From the NCBI GenBank assembly GCA_029268045.1, contig JAJUHF010000009.1, positions 1 to 51,217 of the forward strand: a stretch of 51,217 nucleotides of DNA. Direction: 5' to 3'. The position numbers and the translations under genes were made by a program. Origin of the DNA: Anseongella ginsenosidimutans. GTDB taxonomy: Bacteria; Bacteroidota; Bacteroidia; Sphingobacteriales; Sphingobacteriaceae. Below, one piece after another: positions 8,210 through 16,095 of the stretch (the stretch's first letter is position 1; the number at the start of each line of letters is the position of its first letter). The notes under the pieces were generated by a model that saw only the letters and a program-made list of their open reading frames with translations, did no database searches and was not told where the DNA came from.

Positions 8210-8217
8210 CAAAGATA
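8210..8217 (-). promoter_or_regulatory. Bacteroidota -7 promoter box for the receptor gene
   Basis: The minus strand from 8217 to 8210 reads TATCTTTG, matching TAnnTTTG exactly and identical to the box before the tRNA gene. It lies 42 bases before the ATG at 8167 and argues against the alternative start at 8212. I found no matching -33 element at the expected distance. Confidence 0.45.
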
Positions 8218-8495
8218 AGTAGATAACCTGCCCGCAGCCGGTCTATTTGAAAATTTAGTGGTACAAATCAAGCGAATATTCCTACGTTAAGCGAACGGTT
8301 CCAGCAACAGGACAGCGAAACGGTACAGGTGCCGGGAGGGGCGTGAACACGCTTTGTTTTCCGGTTGAACCTCTTGGGGGATTTCACGCTTATCGTTTGT
8401 ACATACCGCCCGGAAGGGCTTATGTAATTCAGAAATTCAGAATAAATGACTGTCAGCAAGAGGGGACAAGCGTGATTCCGGCCAATACAATAAAA
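8218..8495. other. Gene-free stretch between receptor promoter and tRNA terminator
   Basis: About 280 bases with no convincing gene. The short frames here lack start signals and protein-like composition. I see no repeat, tRNA or clear hairpin. It may simply be the upstream control region of the receptor gene. Confidence 0.6.
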
Positions 8496-8539
8496 AGAAA
8501 AGAGGCATGCCCGGCTCAAACCGGATTTGCCTCTTTTTC
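8496..8539 (-). terminator. Rho-independent terminator of the tRNA-fMet gene
   Basis: On the minus strand an A-rich start leads into AAGAGGCA, then the inner stem CCGG...CCGG around TTTGAG, then TGCCTCTT and a T-rich run. The outer arms pair over at least eight bases. This is a strong intrinsic terminator eight bases beyond the tRNA 3' end. Confidence 0.85.
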
Positions 8540-8547
8540 CATTTTTG

Positions 8548-8620
<73 letters not shown>

Positions 8621-8637
8621 TTGTTTTGTTGGGACTG

Positions 8638-8669
8638 CAAAGATAGGGCTTTTGAATTGCTTATCCAAA
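8638..8669 (-). promoter_or_regulatory. Complete Bacteroidota promoter (-33 TTTG, -7 TATCTTTG) of tRNA-fMet
   Basis: On the minus strand TTTG (8669-8666) is followed by exactly 20 bases and TATCTTTG (8645-8638). Both boxes match the Bacteroidota primary sigma consensus, with normal spacing. The mature tRNA begins 17 bases after the -7 box, implying a leader of roughly 12-15 bases. This is the best single promoter in the window and supports the phylum assignment. Confidence 0.85.
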
Positions 8670-8751
8670 TGATAAGAAATAGATTTTAATAAAAACCCAT
8701 TCACTGCAATCTGCTCCTAATAACGCGGGAGTTGCCGAAATGTTTTGCAGG

Positions 8752-9957
8752 CTAGATGACGTTGAGCATTCGTTTGATTCCAAGCTCCAATCCGCGGAGT
8801 TCCGCTAGCCCGCGTAATCGGCCGATGGCGGAATAGCCCGGATTGGTATGTTTATTTAAATCATCCAGCATCTGGTGACCGTGATCAGGACGCATGGGAA
8901 TCCGGTGATCCTCGCGACCGACTGCCTTCCGTCGTTCCTGTTCCTCTACCAGCGCTTTCACCACCGCAAACATGTCTACGTCTCCTTCCAGATGGTTGTC
9001 TTCGTAGAAGCTCCCATCGGCTTCACGCCGGGTGCTGCGAAGGTGAATAAAGTGGATCCGGTGTCCCAGGCGGTTTATCATCCCCGGTAAATCGTTATCG
9101 GCACGCACGCCGTAGGAACCGGTGCAGAAGCAAAGTCCGTTTGCCGGATCGTCTACCGAAGCAAGCAATACGCGCGCATCGGATTCCGTGCTGACGACCC
9201 GGGGCAGGCCCAGGATCGGGTAGGGGGGGTCATCCGGATGGATGGCCATGCGGACGCCTTCTTCAGCGGCCACCGGTATGATCTCCCCGAGGAAGAACAT
9301 CAGATTCTGACGCAGATCCGCGGCGCTTAAATCCTGATAGGCGTCCACCATCTCATGAAATTGCTTCAGCGTATAGCTTGCTTCGGAACCCGGTAATCCC
9401 GCGATGATGTTTCTGATAAGCAACTCTTTTTCGGCCTCGCTCGCTTTGGAAACAAACGCGCGGGCCCTTTCGGTCATTTCCTGATCGTAAATGGTTTCGG
9501 CGCCGGGACGCTTCAGTAAAAACAGTTCAAAGGCCGCAAAATGAACCGCGTCAAACCGTAAGGCTTTGGAGCCGTCCGCTACCTCCCAGGCCAGATCAGT
9601 CCGGGTCCAGTCCAGTACGGGCATGAAATTATAGCAGATCACCTTGATACCGCACCTTGCCAAATTGCGGATGCTTTGCCGATAGTTTTCAATGTACCTG
9701 CGGTAATTCCCCGACCGGGTTTTGATATCGTCGTGAACCGGAATGCTTTCCACAACAGACCAGCGAAGATTATGCTCCCGGTTCCGTGCGGAATCCCAGG
9801 TGATTTCCCGCTTCCGCTTCTCTATTTCCTCCACGGTCCACACTTCTCCATTGGGCACATGATGCAAGGCGGTCACAATACCGGTTGCGCCCGCCTGCTT
9901 GATATCCGAAAGACTCACCGGATCATCCGGTCCATACCATCTCCAGGTTTGTTCCAT
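8752..9957 (-). CDS. uxuA: Mannonate dehydratase
   Basis: UxuA removes water from D-mannonate to give 2-keto-3-deoxygluconate (KDG) in the glucuronate branch of hexuronate breakdown. The protein is 401 residues from the ATG at 9957. [34 protein letters not shown] and the later stretch [18 protein letters not shown] closely match the known family, whose E. coli member is 394 long. A TTG start nine codons upstream is not needed. It is the last gene of the six-gene hexuronate operon, 61 bases after the transporter. No fructuronate reductase of the UxuB type that would make its substrate lies in the operon, unless the uxaB product does that job. Confidence 0.96.
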   Translation of the reverse strand: MEQTWRWYGPDDPVSLSDIKQAGATGIVTALHHVPNGEVWTVEEIEKRKREITWDSARNREHNLRWSVVESIPVHDDIKTRSGNYRRYIENYRQSIRNLARCGIKVICYNFMPVLDWTRTDLAWEVADGSKALRFDAVHFAAFELFLLKRPGAETIYDQEMTERARAFVSKASEAEKELLIRNIIAGLPGSEASYTLKQFHEMVDAYQDLSAADLRQNLMFFLGEIIPVAAEEGVRMAIHPDDPPYPILGLPRVVSTESDARVLLASVDDPANGLCFCTGSYGVRADNDLPGMINRLGHRIHFIHLRSTRREADGSFYEDNHLEGDVDMFAVVKALVEEQERRKAVGREDHRIPMRPDHGHQMLDDLNKHTNPGYSAIGRLRGLAELRGLELGIKRMLNVI

Positions 9958-10018
9958 CTTATTTAAATAGAAGTAGCGGGCCAAACACCCGCTACATGCC
10001 TTTTGCTACTGTTGCCAT

Positions 10019-11338
10019 TTATAGTTTAGCCCGCTCCAGTTTGGGTGCAAGCAGGTGGATCATTAATAACGCAAGCAGGTATGCACAGCTGGCGTAAATA
10101 AAGATCGGCAGGTAACCCGCGGCGTTCACGATATAACCCGTCGCTGCGGTAAGGGCAGTTCCTCCAATAGCACCCCACACTCCGCCAATTCCCACAACCG
10201 AGGCTACTGCTTTCTTGGGGAACATATCCGAAACCAGGCTGAATAGATTGCATGAAAAACCCTGGTGTGCCGAAGTAGCAACCGCGATCAATGCAATGGC
10301 CACCACCAGGCTGTCGGTCATTGAGGCGAAGAAAATGGGAATAACCGTGATCCCGCATATGGCCATGGTCACCTTCCGGGCTTTGTTAACCGACCATCCC
10401 ATTTCAATAAAGCGGGTGGCCAGCCAGCCGTAAAAGATGCTGCCTGCATCGGATACCAGATAAATGATGATAAAGGGAAGTCCGATCGTGGTTAGATCAA
10501 GATTCTGGTCCAGCGCCTTGTTGTCCTGAAAAAAGGACGGCAGCCAGAACAGGAACATCCACCAAACGCAATCGGTCATAAACTTGCCCACGGCAAAAGC
10601 CCAGGTCTGCGGGTATTTGAATAAATGGGCCCAGGGTACTTTGGTCTGATCCTCGTTGTCTTTCTCATCCGCGTCGCTATGGATCAATTCCAGCTCCTCG
10701 GCTGAGATGGTGGTGTGTTCTTCGGGCCGTTTGTACATTTTCAGCCAGAAATAAAGCAGGACAAATCCAACGGCACCCGTAATGATGAACGAATACTGCC
10801 ATCCCCAGCTAAGGATGATCCAGGGAACCAGCAGGGCGGTGAGGATTACCCCCACATTGGTGCCCGCGTTGAATATCCCGGTCGCAAAAGAACGTTCTCT
10901 TTTGGGAAACCATTCGGCGACCGTTTTGATACTGGCCGGGAAATTCCCCGCCTCCCCAAAGCCAAGTATAAACCGGAGCGTCAAAAGACTACCGATGGAT
11001 CCCACGAATCCGGTCCCGATCGCGGCCACACCCCAAAGGGTCATGGCGGAAGCAAAACCTTTTCGGGTACCTACGCGGTCAATGAACCAGCCCACCAGAA
11101 TGAATCCCAACGCGTAAGCTATTTTGAATGCCGCGTCAATCCAGCCTTTTATTTCGTTGAATTGGGCATGATGTTCGGCTGTTACCGGTTGCCCGTCCGG
11201 TATTTTCATGATGGCTCGCTGGAAATGCTCGTCAATTACCGTAAAGGAAATCACCTGCCGGTCAATGTAATTGACCGTGGTAATAAAGAACAGGAGCGCA
11301 AGGATTTTCCATCGATAGCCTTTCAGAAATCTATTCAT
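10019..11338 (-). CDS. exuT: Hexuronate transporter, MFS family
   Basis: This 439-residue major facilitator superfamily carrier has about twelve predicted membrane helices. The N-terminal NYIDRQVISFTVI motif, the loop between helices 2 and 3 (DRVGTRKG) and GFGEAGNFPASIK match the anion:cation symporter group that includes ExuT for galacturonate and glucuronate. It sits between eda and uxuA in the hexuronate operon, which fixes the likely substrate class. An acidic loop around residue 220 (DADEKDNEDQ) separates the two halves. The start is the ATG at 11338. The choice between hexuronate, gluconate and KDG uptake rests on context. Confidence 0.9.
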   Translation of the reverse strand: MNRFLKGYRWKILALLFFITTVNYIDRQVISFTVIDEHFQRAIMKIPDGQPVTAEHHAQFNEIKGWIDAAFKIAYALGFILVGWFIDRVGTRKGFASAMTLWGVAAIGTGFVGSIGSLLTLRFILGFGEAGNFPASIKTVAEWFPKRERSFATGIFNAGTNVGVILTALLVPWIILSWGWQYSFIITGAVGFVLLYFWLKMYKRPEEHTTISAEELELIHSDADEKDNEDQTKVPWAHLFKYPQTWAFAVGKFMTDCVWWMFLFWLPSFFQDNKALDQNLDLTTIGLPFIIIYLVSDAGSIFYGWLATRFIEMGWSVNKARKVTMAICGITVIPIFFASMTDSLVVAIALIAVATSAHQGFSCNLFSLVSDMFPKKAVASVVGIGGVWGAIGGTALTAATGYIVNAAGYLPIFIYASCAYLLALLMIHLLAPKLERAKL

Positions 11339-11371
11339 GATATTAAGGTTAGTTTAGTTGCATTATTCCAT

Positions 11372-12034
11372 TTACAGGGATTGGATGATTTCCAGTGCTG
11401 AGCGGCAGGTCTCTTCCAATTGATCCCAGGCTTTGTTTTTGATTACTTCTTTGGGAAAGAGGCTGGACCCGATCCCTACGCAGGCGGCGCCTGCGCCGAA
11501 CCATTTGGAAAGGTTCTCACGGGTTGGCTCTACCCCTCCGGTGACCATGATGCTGCTCCAGGGCATGGGGCCTTTGAGCGCCTTAATAAAGCCCGGTCCG
11601 ACAATGTTGGCCGGGAAAAGCTTGACAATTTCGGCTCCCAGTTCCTCTGCCGAGGCGATCTCTGTCATGGTGGAAGCGCCGGGCATCCAGGCTATCTTCC
11701 TCCGGTTGCACAACCGGGCGACATCGCTTTTTATCACCGGAGCAACGATGAAATTCGCTCCCAATTGAATGTACTGCGCTGCCGTGGGCGCATCCATGAT
11801 CGTTCCGGCGCCGAAAATCAGATCCGGCAATTCTTTTTTTACAAACAAGGACAGTTCGGCGAATATTTCGTGCGCAAACTCCCCCCTGTTCGTATATTCA
11901 ATTACGCGGACCCCACCCCGGTAGCATGCCCGGAATACTTCTTTGCATAATTCGAGGTCCTCATTATAGAATAAAGGGACAAACTTTGTTTCGTGTAGTG
12001 TATTGTATACTTCCAGTCGACTGAACCGAGCCAT
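11372..12034 (-). CDS. eda: 2-keto-3-deoxy-6-phosphogluconate (KDPG) aldolase
   Basis: Eda splits KDPG into pyruvate and glyceraldehyde 3-phosphate, the final step of hexuronate breakdown. The protein is 220 residues from the ATG at 12034. The class I aldolase features are visible: the conserved glutamate in VIEYTNRG (about residue 41), LIFGAGTIMD, and the Schiff-base lysine in VKLFPAN, followed by the phosphate-binding glycine-rich segment VTGGVEP. The length is normal. It lies 38 bases after kdgK, which makes its substrate, and 33 bases before the transporter. Confidence 0.96.
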   Translation of the reverse strand: MARFSRLEVYNTLHETKFVPLFYNEDLELCKEVFRACYRGGVRVIEYTNRGEFAHEIFAELSLFVKKELPDLIFGAGTIMDAPTAAQYIQLGANFIVAPVIKSDVARLCNRRKIAWMPGASTMTEIASAEELGAEIVKLFPANIVGPGFIKALKGPMPWSSIMVTGGVEPTRENLSKWFGAGAACVGIGSSLFPKEVIKNKAWDQLEETCRSALEIIQSL

Positions 12035-12072
12035 AGCTAAAAACGATTAAAATAATTATCAATAGGTGTTCA

Positions 12073-13107
12073 TTACCTGCTTACCCTTCCGGAAGCGTCT
12101 CCGGCCATCAATTTTTCCACTTCCGCCACCGTGACCCGGTTATAATCCCCCCGGATGGTATGTTTCAAGCAGGAGGCCGCCGCGGCAAAGTTGAGCGCCT
12201 TCTGATCGTCGCCTTCATAGGTTAACAAGCCGTAAATCAGCCCGCCCATGAAGGAATCTCCGCCGCCAACCCGGTCTACGATATGGGTAATCTGATAGGT
12301 GGGCGCGGTGAAAAGCTGATTCCCATCGAACAGGACGCCCGACCACGAGTTGTGGTTTGCGTTGATGGATCCCCGCAGGGTAATGATGACCTTTTTCGCC
12401 CGGGGGAACCGCTGCATCAATTGCCGGCAAACAGATTCATAACCTGCGGCATCGACGTGACCGCTGGTCACATCGGCTCCTTCGGGGTGAATTCCGAACA
12501 CTTTTTCGGCATCTTCCTCATTTCCGAGAATAACATCGCATCCTTCAACCAGGGCAGGCATTACTTCCTGTGCTGTTTTTCCGTATTTCCACAGGTTCTT
12601 CCGGAAATTCAAATCGCAGGAAACGGTAATTCCTTTCTCATTCGCTTTCCGGATCCCCTCCAGACATACATCGGCGGCTCCCTGTGAAATGGCGGGAGTG
12701 ATTCCGGTCCAGTGGAACCAACGGGCTCCTTCAAAAACCGCATCCCAGTCAACCATGCCGGGCTGAATGGTGGAAATGGAAGAATGTGCCCGGTCGTAAA
12801 TCACCTTGCTGGCGCGGCTCACACTGCCGGTCTCCAGGAAGTATATTCCCAACCGTTCTCCGCCCCGGAGAATGCTGCCGGTGTCCACCTGCAATCCCCG
12901 GAGTTCATTCACGAGCGCGTCCGCAATATCGTTTTGAGGAAGACGCGTAACAAAACGCGCAGGCAAACCATAATTTGCCAAAGACACGGCTACATTGGCT
13001 TCCCCTCCGCCGAACGTGGCCTCATACTGACTTGTTTGTTGAAAGCGCTGGTAACCGGGTGTGGCCAGGCGCAGCATCACTTCGCCAAATGTTACAATGG
13101 TGTTCAT
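12073..13107 (-). CDS. kdgK: 2-keto-3-deoxygluconate kinase (PfkB family)
   Basis: KdgK phosphorylates KDG to KDPG with ATP. The protein is 344 residues from the ATG at 13107, a normal length for PfkB sugar kinases. The N-terminal GGGEANVAVSLANYG matches PfkB signature 1 and the C-terminal VDRVGGGDSFMGGL matches signature 2, with the catalytic aspartate in GGGDSF. The position between uxaC and eda makes KDG the expected substrate, although some PfkB kinases use other sugars. Confidence 0.93.
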   Translation of the reverse strand: MNTIVTFGEVMLRLATPGYQRFQQTSQYEATFGGGEANVAVSLANYGLPARFVTRLPQNDIADALVNELRGLQVDTGSILRGGERLGIYFLETGSVSRASKVIYDRAHSSISTIQPGMVDWDAVFEGARWFHWTGITPAISQGAADVCLEGIRKANEKGITVSCDLNFRKNLWKYGKTAQEVMPALVEGCDVILGNEEDAEKVFGIHPEGADVTSGHVDAAGYESVCRQLMQRFPRAKKVIITLRGSINANHNSWSGVLFDGNQLFTAPTYQITHIVDRVGGGDSFMGGLIYGLLTYEGDDQKALNFAAAASCLKHTIRGDYNRVTVAEVEKLMAGDASGRVSR

Positions 13108-13130
13108 TTTTAATAGAATGATTGAATCAG

Positions 13131-14534
13131 TTAGGATAAAAAGCTAAAATACGTTTTTGCGTTATGGTAACAAATGTTCTGAACCATTTGACCCAGCCAG
13201 GGAATATCGTTCGGCAGTTCACCGTTTTCCACATCCCTGCCAATCAGGTTGCATAGGATCCGCCGGAAATAATCGTGACGGGGGAAGGAAACAAAACTTC
13301 TGGAATCGGTGAGCATCCCTACAAAACGGCTCAGCAGCCCGAGGTTGGAAAGCGCATTCATCTGTTTTTCCATCCCGTCTTTCTGGTCGAGATACCACCA
13401 GCCCGATCCGAATTGCATCTTGCCGGGAATGCTGCTGTCCTGGTAATTGCCCATCATGGTGGCAAATATTTCGTTATCGGCTGGATTTAGGTTGTATACA
13501 ATGGTTCTGGTAAGTTTCTCTTCTTTGTCAAGACGGTCGAAGAAGCGCATCATTGGCCGCGCATGCACCAGATCGTCGATGGAATCGACCCCCGCGTCGG
13601 CTCCCAGCTTCGCCAGCAGACGGCTGTTGGTATTGCGCAGCGCACCCACGTGGAATTGCTGTACCCAATCCTTTTCGTAATCCATCACGGCGAGAAAATA
13701 CAGCAAGGCCGACTTGAATTTGGCAACCTCTTCCGGGCTGGCCGCTTTGCCTTCCCTGACTTTCAGGAAGATGAGCAAAATTTCTTCGTCCGTGTATTCT
13801 GTTGAATAAAAGGTGTCGAGGCCATGGTCTGAAACCCGGCAGCCTGCCTCATGAAAGAAATCGTGCCGGTCCTTCAGCGCTTCCAGCAGCGAGGAATAAT
13901 TGTTGATCTCTTTTCCGGTAACCTCTCCGAGGCGGTCCATGTACTGATTGAAAGCATGGACATCCTCAATCGCCAGCGCTTTGTCCGGTCGGAAGGCGGG
14001 AAGTACCTGAACGCCAAACGGCTCCCGGGCAATGGCCAGGTGATGTTCAAGCGAATCACAGGGATCGTCGGTCGTGCAAAGGGTTTCCACTTTATAATGT
14101 TTCAGCAGCGCACGTGTACTGTAGGTATCCTGAAGCTGCCGGTTGCACTCCTGGTAAATGGTTCTTGCGGTGTCCCCATTCAGCAGTTCGGTAATCCCGA
14201 AAGGGTTCCGAAGCTCCATGTGGGTCCAGTGATAAAGCGGATTCCGCATGGTGTAGGGAACAGTTTCGGCCCACTTCACAAATTTGGTTTCATCGTCGGC
14301 ATCTCCGGTAATGAATTGCTCCTCGATGCCGTTCGCCCTCATCGCCCGCCACTTATAATGGTCGCCATGTAACCACAGCTGGGTCATATTCTCGAATCGC
14401 CGGTCCTGCGCGATTTCAGCCGGAGGAAGGTGATTATGATAATCGATAATAGGCATGGACGCCGCGAAATCATGATAAAGCACGCGGGCGGTTTCCGTTT
14501 GAAGTAAGAATTGTTCCGAAAGAAAAGGTTTCAT
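13131..14534 (-). CDS. uxaC: Glucuronate (uronate) isomerase
   Basis: UxaC interconverts D-glucuronate with D-fructuronate and D-galacturonate with D-tagaturonate, and so serves both hexuronate branches. The 467-residue protein begins at the ATG at 14534 with KPFLSEQFLLQTETARVLYH. It shows the family's metal-binding segment IIDYHNHLPP and the later motifs ETLCTTDDPCDSLEHH and LTDSRSFVSFPRHDYFRR. The length matches the family (about 470). It starts 4 bases after the uxaB stop, so the two genes are translated from one message. Confidence 0.97.
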   Translation of the reverse strand: MKPFLSEQFLLQTETARVLYHDFAASMPIIDYHNHLPPAEIAQDRRFENMTQLWLHGDHYKWRAMRANGIEEQFITGDADDETKFVKWAETVPYTMRNPLYHWTHMELRNPFGITELLNGDTARTIYQECNRQLQDTYSTRALLKHYKVETLCTTDDPCDSLEHHLAIAREPFGVQVLPAFRPDKALAIEDVHAFNQYMDRLGEVTGKEINNYSSLLEALKDRHDFFHEAGCRVSDHGLDTFYSTEYTDEEILLIFLKVREGKAASPEEVAKFKSALLYFLAVMDYEKDWVQQFHVGALRNTNSRLLAKLGADAGVDSIDDLVHARPMMRFFDRLDKEEKLTRTIVYNLNPADNEIFATMMGNYQDSSIPGKMQFGSGWWYLDQKDGMEKQMNALSNLGLLSRFVGMLTDSRSFVSFPRHDYFRRILCNLIGRDVENGELPNDIPWLGQMVQNICYHNAKTYFSFLS

Positions 14535-14538
14535 GTGA

Positions 14539-16008
14539 TCAGGGTGTAGCAGTTGTGGTGTTCAAGAAGGATTCCAGTACCGTCTGGCCGGGCTTATGAA
14601 GCAATTCTTCCAAGAAGGGAAGCACCATGTCGGCCAGCTGTTCCGTTTGTTCGGCGTCATGGGTCAGGGCCAGTTTCTTCAGCGCCTGCTCCACAACGGT
14701 TTTTGGCGGGTTATTGGCCCAGAGATCCTGGAACCATTCCGCCATATCGTCTTCAACGGCCAGTTGGGCCGTGTTTTTCATCACATACAAATAGGCCGCA
14801 AAACCAAAAGCAATGTGCCTCGGAGCCGACCCGCGCAACTTGAAATAACGCTGAATGGTCGCCGCGTTGCGCAATTGCATTTTCGTACTTTGCTGGAACA
14901 TGATGTTGATCAGTTTATGCACGATATGCGGATTCTGAAAACGCCCGAATACTTCCTTGGCGTAGGCGGACGGATCGGGTGAGATCCCTTCCAGGGTGGG
15001 AGCGATTTCCAGCTGCATCAGCTGGCGCATAAAACGGGCCAGCAGCGGATCATTCACAGCCTGGTAAATGGTTTCATGGCCACAGAGATGGGCTAGTGGC
15101 ACAAAAAGCGTGTGGGTTCCGTTGAGGAGTCGAAGTTTTTGTTCCCGGTAGGGCTCAATATCGTTGGTGATGATCACGCGATCGTCAATTTTTGCAAACT
15201 CCAGGACTTCCTTAACCCGGGCGTTGCCTTCAATCGCCCATAACAGATACGATTCGCATTCAATCAAAAGGCGGTCGGTGTATCCCAGGCGCGAAAACGT
15301 TTCGTTTTGCCGTACCGGGTCGGGTTTGCCCGGAATGATCCGGTCCACAATGGTGTTGCAGAAATAATTGTGTTCGGTCAGCCAGGGCATGAACGCCGGA
15401 TCCAGCTCATTCTGTGCAGCCAGTTTCAGGATCATTTCCCGTAAGACGGTCCCGTTATTTACCACCAGTTCACAGGGCAAAATTACCAATCCGCTGTTGG
15501 GTGTCCCGCCCAGATTTTTGAATCGTTCATAAAGGACGGCGGTCATCTTTGCCGGGAAGGAAATGGGTACTTCTCCCGGCCTGATTTTTTCGTCCGCGTA
15601 CTGCAGCCCTGCCTCGGTAGTATTGGAAAGGATCAATTGCAGGGACGGGTCGCGGGCAATCCGCAGGATCTGATCCCACTGGTCCGCCGCACTGAGAACA
15701 CGGGAAATCGAGCCCGATAGGACGAATTCATCTCGGTTCCGGTCCTTGATGTTAATGGTATACAGGTTATCCTGCTCGGCAAAATGAGCCGGCTGGCCGG
15801 GCGTGGACTTCACCACCGCGATGCGGCCATTGAAAACCTGCTGCTTATTGGCCTTGTCCACCAGGTAATCGGCAAACCCCCGAAGAAAGCCTCCGGTACC
15901 GAACTGCAAAATTTTTTCCGGTAAATCGAACCGGATATTCTTTGATAAATCTTTGATCTGCTCTTTCTCGGACGCTTCAAGGAGGTTACGGCATATAACG
16001 GGTTCCAT
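14539..16008 (-). CDS. uxaB: Tagaturonate reductase (possibly fructuronate reductase)
   Basis: This 489-residue NAD-dependent enzyme belongs to the long-chain mannitol dehydrogenase family. UxaB reduces tagaturonate to altronate. The nucleotide-binding start ILQFGTGGFLRGF, the stretch ILSNTTEAGLQY, the ILPCEL motif, and the catalytic-region sequences CNTIVDRIIPG, NDIEPYREQKLRLLNGTHT and GRFQNPHIVHKL all fit UxaB. The start is the ATG at 16008. It is the first gene of the operon. The operon lacks altronate dehydratase (uxaA) but has mannonate dehydratase, so the true product may be mannonate. Sequence alone does not settle this. Confidence 0.9.
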   Translation of the reverse strand: MEPVICRNLLEASEKEQIKDLSKNIRFDLPEKILQFGTGGFLRGFADYLVDKANKQQVFNGRIAVVKSTPGQPAHFAEQDNLYTINIKDRNRDEFVLSGSISRVLSAADQWDQILRIARDPSLQLILSNTTEAGLQYADEKIRPGEVPISFPAKMTAVLYERFKNLGGTPNSGLVILPCELVVNNGTVLREMILKLAAQNELDPAFMPWLTEHNYFCNTIVDRIIPGKPDPVRQNETFSRLGYTDRLLIECESYLLWAIEGNARVKEVLEFAKIDDRVIITNDIEPYREQKLRLLNGTHTLFVPLAHLCGHETIYQAVNDPLLARFMRQLMQLEIAPTLEGISPDPSAYAKEVFGRFQNPHIVHKLINIMFQQSTKMQLRNAATIQRYFKLRGSAPRHIAFGFAAYLYVMKNTAQLAVEDDMAEWFQDLWANNPPKTVVEQALKKLALTHDAEQTEQLADMVLPFLEELLHKPGQTVLESFLNTTTATP

Positions 16009-16054
16009 ATATTACGGGCTTCTTGCAATCAATAGGCGGCTAATATAATAAAAT

Positions 16055-16064
16055 CAATCGATTG
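16055..16064. promoter_or_regulatory. Perfect palindrome upstream of the hexuronate operon, possible LacI-type operator
   Basis: CAATCGATTG is a perfect 10-base palindrome with a central CG, the shape expected of LacI-family operators. It lies 47 bases before the uxaB start, in the 87-base gap that must hold the operon promoter. No LacI or GntR gene is present in the window. I found no TAnnTTTG box on the operon strand. Confidence 0.45.
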
Positions 16065-16095
16065 CGTAACGTTTTGTAAAGAAAATCTTTGCCCT

